Origin: Macrolepiota albuminosa
Taxonomy: Eukaryota > Basidiomycota > Agaricomycetes > Agaricales > Agaricaceae
NCBI GenBank assembly: GCA_027475525.1
Contig: JAMWFC010000077.1
Location: 868,001-932,000 of the forward strand
Length of the DNA stretch: 64,000 nt
Direction of reading: 5' to 3'
Shown piece by piece: positions 59,201 through 64,000 of the stretch. Below the pieces are notes generated by a model. That model was not told where the DNA came from, did no database searches, and saw nothing but the letters and a program-made list of their open reading frames with translations. A program made the translations under genes and the position numbers. Positions within the stretch are counted from its first letter, which is position 1; each line of letters opens with the position of its first letter.

Positions 59201-60203
59201 ACGAGTAACAATCGAGGAGCGCCAGGGTTAAGCTCCAAGTACTCTTCAATGTTCCCATTCTCCATCCATGGGGAAACTGTAAATATCGTTCTACCAGAAT
59301 AAAATATACCGTAAATCGTTGATACATTCAGATGTGATAATTGTCTCGTTAAAATCGCCGCCTGCAGAGTGCTTATATTCTGCAAGGTTGGTGAAAAATA
59401 AAACAGGCTGGAGAATTGAACAAAGAACTGATGAAACTCACCCCCCTAAATTGTTGTAAGGAGACGGCTTCTCCCCAAAACTGACCTTTGTATATTGCGG
59501 CAATAGGCTTATCCTTGTCATTGAACACAACATCCTCCAGCCTATAAGAAGCGGGAAAAAGACAGGTTGATAGAGAGATTTGTTGCATCGCCAAAATGAG
59601 GCTGGTACGAAGAGAAAAATCCAGTTCATGCGAATCAAGTAGCTGGTGACACATAAGCAACCAAATCCACAGGAGAAAAGAAAGATGTACTCCTTGAAAA
59701 GAGTCGAGCAGCTTCTGTGCGTCCGGTACATTGCAATTGAAAAGTTTCTCGCGCAATTCCTCGTTTTGAAAAATCGATTCTAACCGAGTTATGAGAGTCT
59801 TCTCGCTGCAATGATATTCATAAGTAACTGTGTATCAACAAAATGGTATAATAACCGAACGTACTCAGAGTGCACTGAGCTCAATGCTTCCGTCATATTG
59901 TGTGAGAGGTGTGTAACAAGGACAAGGGTGTGAGAATGGAAGAAGTTCTTATATGTAAGGTGACAGTCTTTACGATCATGGAAAGAACCGAGACGTAAAC
60001 ACGAGGTTGAGCACAGCCAAGGGCACAAGGTAGTGAACCAAGATTGTAGATTGATGGAAAGTGCTGTGGACGGATGATGGAGAGTCACCTGTTCTCACAA
60101 TCAAGTAGCCTTCACGACTGATATGACAGTGGACTAGTTTCCAATCGCAAGCAATGCTGTGTTGAGCGCCAAGGGGCCCGCTGTCATTGGTGTGGACTGA
60201 CAT
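56209..60203 (-). CDS. TKL-type pseudokinase with long acidic/Gly-rich tail
   Basis: Spliced gene. Proposed start MSVHTNDSGPLG at 60203; the first exons are uncertain. An N-lobe leader typical of basidiomycete TKL kinases follows (DAQKLLDSFQ, LLDSHELDFSLRTSLILAM). The kinase fold reads AIYKGQFWGEAVSLQQF, where the VAIK Lys is Gln. It goes on through LSHLNVSTIYGI, then HKNLQ|SRNVLID, where HRD is HKN. RLTGFSF stands where DFG is expected. The C-lobe ends WGLTDEIWSFIQRCW, SAEIVKFLEP. A tail of about 800 residues has Ser/Asp/Gly-rich repeats (about 57350-57660) and a Pro-rich part, with stop TAG at 56211-56209. All catalytic residues are replaced, so a binding or scaffold role is more likely than catalysis. 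No frame lesion was seen in the large exons. Confidence 0.65.
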
Positions 60204-60840
60204 GGAGAGGTAAATATGGTAACCACTTGGGGTAAGCGCCCACTCTTTCCTTGGAGCGAGCAGTAAGAATCATGCTACCCAGTGCGATGTAACTTGTCCT
60301 CAATTGAGGCTTAACCCATGGACGTCATTTTTAAGCTGTTATTCAGTGATGTTCCCAGGCCGGCAACCTTGAGCGCTTTGAACCATGTAATTGATTGATT
60401 TTTGCTAAGAAAAAAAAAGCCGCATAAATAGCTTTATGGTCAGTGGATCAAATGGCACAAGGAAATTCATTTCAGATGTGACTGATCTCACTGCTTGTTC
60501 TCCCCATTCATCCAGCCACACAAACGGGACACGCCATGTATGGAATGGTGATATAGGACTTATTTTCGACTGGATGCAGAAAGCGCAAGAAAATTAATTC
60601 GTGGGACATGATGGAAACCCTTATATGTATGGAATCAATCAATACTCCATGAACTAAAACGAATAAGCAAAGATGGCCTCACCATAATTGCTTTTTCTAA
60701 AGTTGGCTTCAAGCGAGACTCCGTCGTTGAAACAGCAGACCAATAGCGTTTTGTATTCCTACGTCCCTCGTGTTGCCATACATCTCCCTTCCAAGCCGTG
60801 TGTGTACGTGATTTCTTTTTCTACTTGACATTACTCAATC
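60204..60840. other. Upstream region between two divergent genes
   Basis: No gene recognised; a poly-A run lies near 60411. It should hold the promoters of the pseudokinase (minus) and the small ORF (plus). Confidence 0.4.
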
Positions 60841-61245
60841 ATGTCTCCAGCCAAGCTCGGGTACTCGATGAAGAGTATAACGAACTCGAGCGTATTCGCG
60901 TATGATAATTCAGACGTTGACATAGAGGTATATTCACCGTCGCGGCTGCATTCGTATTCAAATGTGCCCCGGGAGAGGAGGATAACGGATCGTTCCAGGT
61001 CGCCATCACTCACAAATAATGAGCTTGTCGCAAACACAAAGGTTGTAACTTCTGAGGTGCAGGAGACAGTGGTCGGGGGCGAACTTACAGCTTGCAGCAA
61101 CGAGGAACATGTGTTGGGAAGGCCAGTCTCGTCCGTGTCTTGGGTGCTCAGTGATCTTGTTAAAATCCAGTCGGCAAAAGAATGTACCAGGGAAAGAGGT
61201 GACATGCCCGGAAAGATGAAGAACGAAGAGGTGGGAGAGGTATAA
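60841..61245 (+). CDS. Small hypothetical protein
   Basis: Uninterrupted 134-codon ORF starting MSPAKLGYSMKSITNSS; the start follows TTACTCAATC. It is hydrophilic, rich in Ser, Val and Glu, with a basic patch RERRITDRSRSPS. No family recognised and no membrane segment. It may be a real short gene because codon use is even and no intron is needed, but a complementary open frame exists, so support is moderate. Confidence 0.4.
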   Translation: MSPAKLGYSMKSITNSSVFAYDNSDVDIEVYSPSRLHSYSNVPRERRITDRSRSPSLTNNELVANTKVVTSEVQETVVGGELTACSNEEHVLGRPVSSVSWVLSDLVKIQSAKECTRERGDMPGKMKNEEVGEV

Positions 61246-62175
61246 AGAGACTTCTAATCATCGGTAATGGCGCGTAAGGCAGGAGAAAATTACGACGGAG
61301 AAACCCGAGCGTACCCTTTGCAAATTGACGCTAAAATCGAATTTCAGTCCCTACCCATTACAATATCCGTAACTGGTAAGGTCAACCCGGGATTGGTCTG
61401 ATTTTTGATGCAGAAAGCTTGCACTAGGACGATTGACATAGCCGCATGGCAGTTTCTGGGAGGATATTGCGACCTCCTACCTTTGCCCTTCGTCGTAAAG
61501 CCAAAGGCAGGGCGGGAATGAATTGCAGAGCCGGTGGTGGTTTGCACGAGGTTAATTGGGATTTTTAAAAAATTGCCGTTATTTGAAGTATTACGTCATG
61601 ATTCCGAGGTCTACTTTAGTAGACTGAGGTTTTACTACCTGCTTTGGCGCGCATTTTGTCCTCGAAATTTGTGCCCCTCACGTGATCTCGGCAGTTGCCG
61701 TTCTCTTCCTCTACCGGCTATGTCCTCGATATTTGCTCCCTTTCGGCTATCTTTACCGGCTATTACTACCGGCTATTACTACCATGTCCTCGATATTTGC
61801 TCCCTTTCGGCTATCTTTACCGGCTATTACTACCGGCTATTACTGCCATGTCCTCGATATTTGCTCCCTTTCGGCTATCTCTACCGGCTATTACTGCCAT
61901 GTCCTCGATATTTGCTCCCTTTCGGCTATCTCTACCGGCTATTATGTTCATCCTCATGTTGAAAAATCCTTGCGTTTTCTTTATATACACATATATATAA
62001 TTTTCTTGTGTTGAGCGCATTATTGTGTTTATTTCACCAAGTCGATGGATTATATATACGAATGTGTTTTTTATTTTTATTTGTTTGTTTTGCTATCCTT
62101 TATCTTGATTTATTTTCATTTGTTTCCTGTTTGTATATTTTTATTGTGTATGTAATTTGTTATGTTTTCTGACGG
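61246..62175. other. Intergenic region with minisatellite
   Basis: No supported gene. The left part is ordinary; 61711-61945 is a minisatellite; 61970-62170 is very T-rich. Confidence 0.5.
61711..61945. repeat. Minisatellite of 64/51-bp units
   Basis: The phrase TGTCCTCGATATTTGCTCCC starts at 61721, 61785, 61849 and 61900 (spacing 64, 64, 51). The 13-bp difference is one copy of the sub-unit TACCGGCTATTAC. The array happens to be open in all plus-strand frames. Confidence 0.9.
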
Positions 62176-63219
62176 TGATGACGCCAACTGTGGTTGGGTG
62201 CGCTGGACGTATACGCAGTACAACGCCGTCTCCAGCGCCTGGCGTACGGGTTTGTGAGGAGTCCCGGCAGGGTCCCGGTGTGCTCGAGCAGAGGTGATAG
62301 GGCGGTGCGCTAGACGATAGCGCCTCGGGTGCTACCTAGCAAGTGGTAAGCGTCGTAGTTTAGGAGAAGTTATAGAGAAAGAAACGAATAGCGCAGCGTA
62401 GTGTGCCCGTAGGTGGCACCGTAAACGACGAAGACGAGATAGACGAAGCTAGCGCCGAACTTGGTGGCAAAGTCAGGCAATGCTAGCGCGATTTGAACGC
62501 TAAGTGTAACTTGGGTGCTCCAGAGGTTACGATTCGTTGTTATATACATGGCCAGTAGCTAGTTTTTATACTATGCGCTACATTATTTCCAAAATAAGTC
62601 CATTGACGGCGCTACCGCTTAGCGCCTCCCTTCGTGACTGTAGCTAACGGCCACCTGTCAACGGCGACCTGCAGCACATGGGTGACGGCGACCAACGGCG
62701 ACTCTAAAACTACTTAGAAGTGGTACGAGTTTGCTCACTTTTTGATGTAATTTGATTGGCCATGCCATCCCGGGGTATGGTCGGGGAATCCTCGACAGAC
62801 GCCGTGAGCGCTAATTCCGGCGCTAAACATTGTACCATCTTTTGATAGATTTAAATGTCGGGTCTGCGTGTATCCTGTCTCGTCGTCATTGATTCTTTTA
62901 GACTTCTGATTGAGGTGCCTCGGTGATTGACAGCGCCAATTGCTAACTCCTTCCAGTACTGATCGGGGTTTGGTCAGAGTCCCCTCCCGCCGTTATGCTA
63001 GCGCTATGAGTCCTGAGTCTTCTTGGTCTTCAAAGTAACTGAGTGGAGTGCGCTGAGGGGCTGATACTGGTGGTTGAGATGAATGGACAAGTCTTGCCAT
63101 AGAGCGCCCGCGCTAGGGCTGCTCTGTACCCAAGGCTGGTCGCTAGAGCCTTTAGTGTGTCAAGTGTTGGTCGGCCTATAATGTCCCTTGATGCGCTCAG
63201 TCCGAGTAGAAGCCTATCA
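62176..63219 (-). repeat. LTR of a third-family relative, element continues to the right
   Basis: Ends TGATGACGCC and GCCTATCA, as in the solo LTRs at 26048 and 28813. It shares GAGGAGTCCCGGCAGGGTCC. The flanks ACGG and TCTC differ, so it is not a solo LTR. A purine tract on minus (63220-63230) abuts it, making it the 3' LTR of a minus-strand element that extends beyond the window. Confidence 0.7.
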
Positions 63220-63230
63220 TCTCCCCCCAA
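63220..63230 (-). promoter_or_regulatory. Polypurine tract beside the LTR
   Basis: TTGGGGGGAGA on the minus strand immediately before TGATAGG. This is the place and composition expected of a retrotransposon plus-strand primer. Confidence 0.6.
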
Positions 63231-63308
63231 CTGAAAAATTGACTGTCCTCAGTCAAACGCCGTCGTTAATTTGACTGCGCTACGGTCCGTATAATGCCGC
63301 CGGCGCCT

Positions 63309-63316
63309 TATAAAAG
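63309..63316 (+). promoter_or_regulatory. TATA box of the right-end gene
   Basis: TATAAAAG, 57 bases before the ATG at 63366. It argues for that ATG rather than the in-frame one at 63294, which lies upstream of the box. Confidence 0.5.
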
Positions 63317-63365
63317 TCGTTTTCCGTACTTCACCTCCCCGTGTTTTCCTTCCCATCTTTCCAGT

Positions 63366-64000
63366 ATGTCCACTTCTTTCGACGCCTCTGCTCTCCGCAA
63401 TTTCCTGGCTAAGGCCTCCTATTTATTTGATCGCGCTAAGTCTGTCGGTCCCGCCGATGCGCCACAAACCGTCCCTGGTATTATGCAACTCTATCGGCGC
63501 TGGCTCGTGGTCCGCGGCTCCGACAGTTCCTGGGAGCGGGGTGACGAGGTTCGCGAGTGGTGCGTGGCCCGGTACCATGAGTATGAGGGTGCCGATTGGT
63601 TGCGCCCTTTCGCGGACCTTTTCGTAAGTTTTCTAAGTTTGATTTTGGCGTTGTGGCGCTAAGGTTCAGCGCCCATACTAGGCTCCTTCCCTATCTGACG
63701 AGATCGACGCGTTGTTGGCTAGCACCGAGGTTAGCGAAGTAAGTCCTTCCTTCTCCTCTCCCCTTTTTCCACTGTTAATCCTTGAATAGTCGGTTGCTAC
63801 GTCTCCCACCGTCGCCAGTCTTCCTACTGCCCCCTCGGCCTCTACTGTCCCTTCTGTTCCTACCGCCCCTCCTTCTTCGACTTCTGTTCCGCCTCCTTCT
63901 GTTCTTGGCAGCCCTTTTCGTGGCGCTGCTTCTTCCACTCGCCCTGCCCCAAGCGCTGCTTCTCCCGTCCGTACTGCCCCTCCCCATTCGGCCATCAAAC
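63366..64000 (+). CDS. Spliced hypothetical protein, 3' end beyond window
   Basis: Exons 63366-63623, 63682-63738 and 63790 onward. Both introns (58 and 51 bp) are phase 0 with GTAAGT donors. The start is MSTSFDASALRNFLAKAS. The first exon is a compact, probably helical domain (PGIMQLYRRWLVVRG, VREWCVARYHEYEGADWL). The third exon is Pro/Ser/Thr/Ala-rich and low in complexity. I do not recognise the family. The gene begins 147 bp from a retrotransposon LTR and runs antisense to it, so it may be part of the element rather than a host gene. CpG content is normal. Confidence 0.6.

Noticed and set aside
61534..62020. Overlapping ORFs of 100-142 codons
   Set aside because: They are produced by the minisatellite and have no motif or start context of their own.
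63678..63998. Minus-strand Gly/Glu-rich ORF
   Set aside because: It is complementary to the Pro/Ser-rich exon of the plus-strand spliced gene, whose introns are better supported.
1..64000. CRISPR array or bacterial operon
   Set aside because: All genes have spliceosomal introns, and no regular spacer-repeat array exists.

Overview
The window looks like nuclear DNA of a filamentous basidiomycete, most likely an agaricomycete. Introns are short (about 40-60 bp) with GT..AG ends, and exons are small and numerous. The host genes belong to families typical of mushroom genomes: a DUF6533-type seven-helix membrane protein, an NmrA-like protein, a TKL-type (pseudo)kinase and a Kha1-like K+/H+ antiporter. 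About half of the window is layered LTR retrotransposon. No rRNA, canonical tRNA or CRISPR array was seen.

Host block, 1-19.2 kb. Two tandem, diverged copies of a Kha1-like K+/H+ antiporter lie on the minus strand (1-2119, cut by the window edge; 4336-7376). Next come an intron-rich monocarboxylate-transporter-like MFS protein (8563-10702, minus), the mitochondrial ATP synthase gamma subunit (13296-14669, minus; six exons, 298 aa) and an NmrA-like protein (14782-16042, minus; six exons, 332 aa). A DUF6533-like membrane protein (17243-19189, plus) contains an 11-nt micro-exon.

Transposon block, 19.65-55.1 kb. The elements are nested and most levels have a target-site duplication (TSD). The outer element E3 (Ty3/gypsy with chromodomain, 19655-47257, TSD CTTTG) is heavily mutated. 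It was entered by a 617-bp miniature LTR element (TRIM, TSD CACAG), by a second 11-kb gypsy family E2 (24389-43949, TSD CTACT) and by a 774-bp insert (CCAA). E2 carries two solo LTRs of a third family and a young copy of the E3 family, E1 (32313-38883, minus, TSD CTAGC; LTRs nearly identical). Removing the inserts gives about 6.5 kb for both E1 and E3, which supports the reconstruction. A decayed Ty1/copia element E6 (47874-53710) and a 3' fragment of an E2-like element (to 55101) follow.

Right block, 55.1-64 kb. A spliced gene on the minus strand (56209-60203) encodes a kinase-fold protein that lacks all three catalytic signatures. A small hypothetical ORF, a minisatellite, and an LTR with polypurine tract follow. 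A spliced plus-strand gene of unknown function beside that LTR runs off the window.

The most notable observations are these. (a) There are five exact 77-bp tandem duplications, in an antiporter gene and in four repeat copies; they look like an assembly k-mer artefact and they create false frameshifts. (b) A truncated tRNA-like fold lies inside the TRIM LTR and resembles the tRNA implied by that element's own primer binding site. (c) An approximately 1070-codon ORF sits in the env position of the E2 family and recurs in a second copy. (d) A canonical -1 slippery heptamer lies at the gag-pol junction, and two in-frame TGA codons are shared by the young and old copies of the same family.
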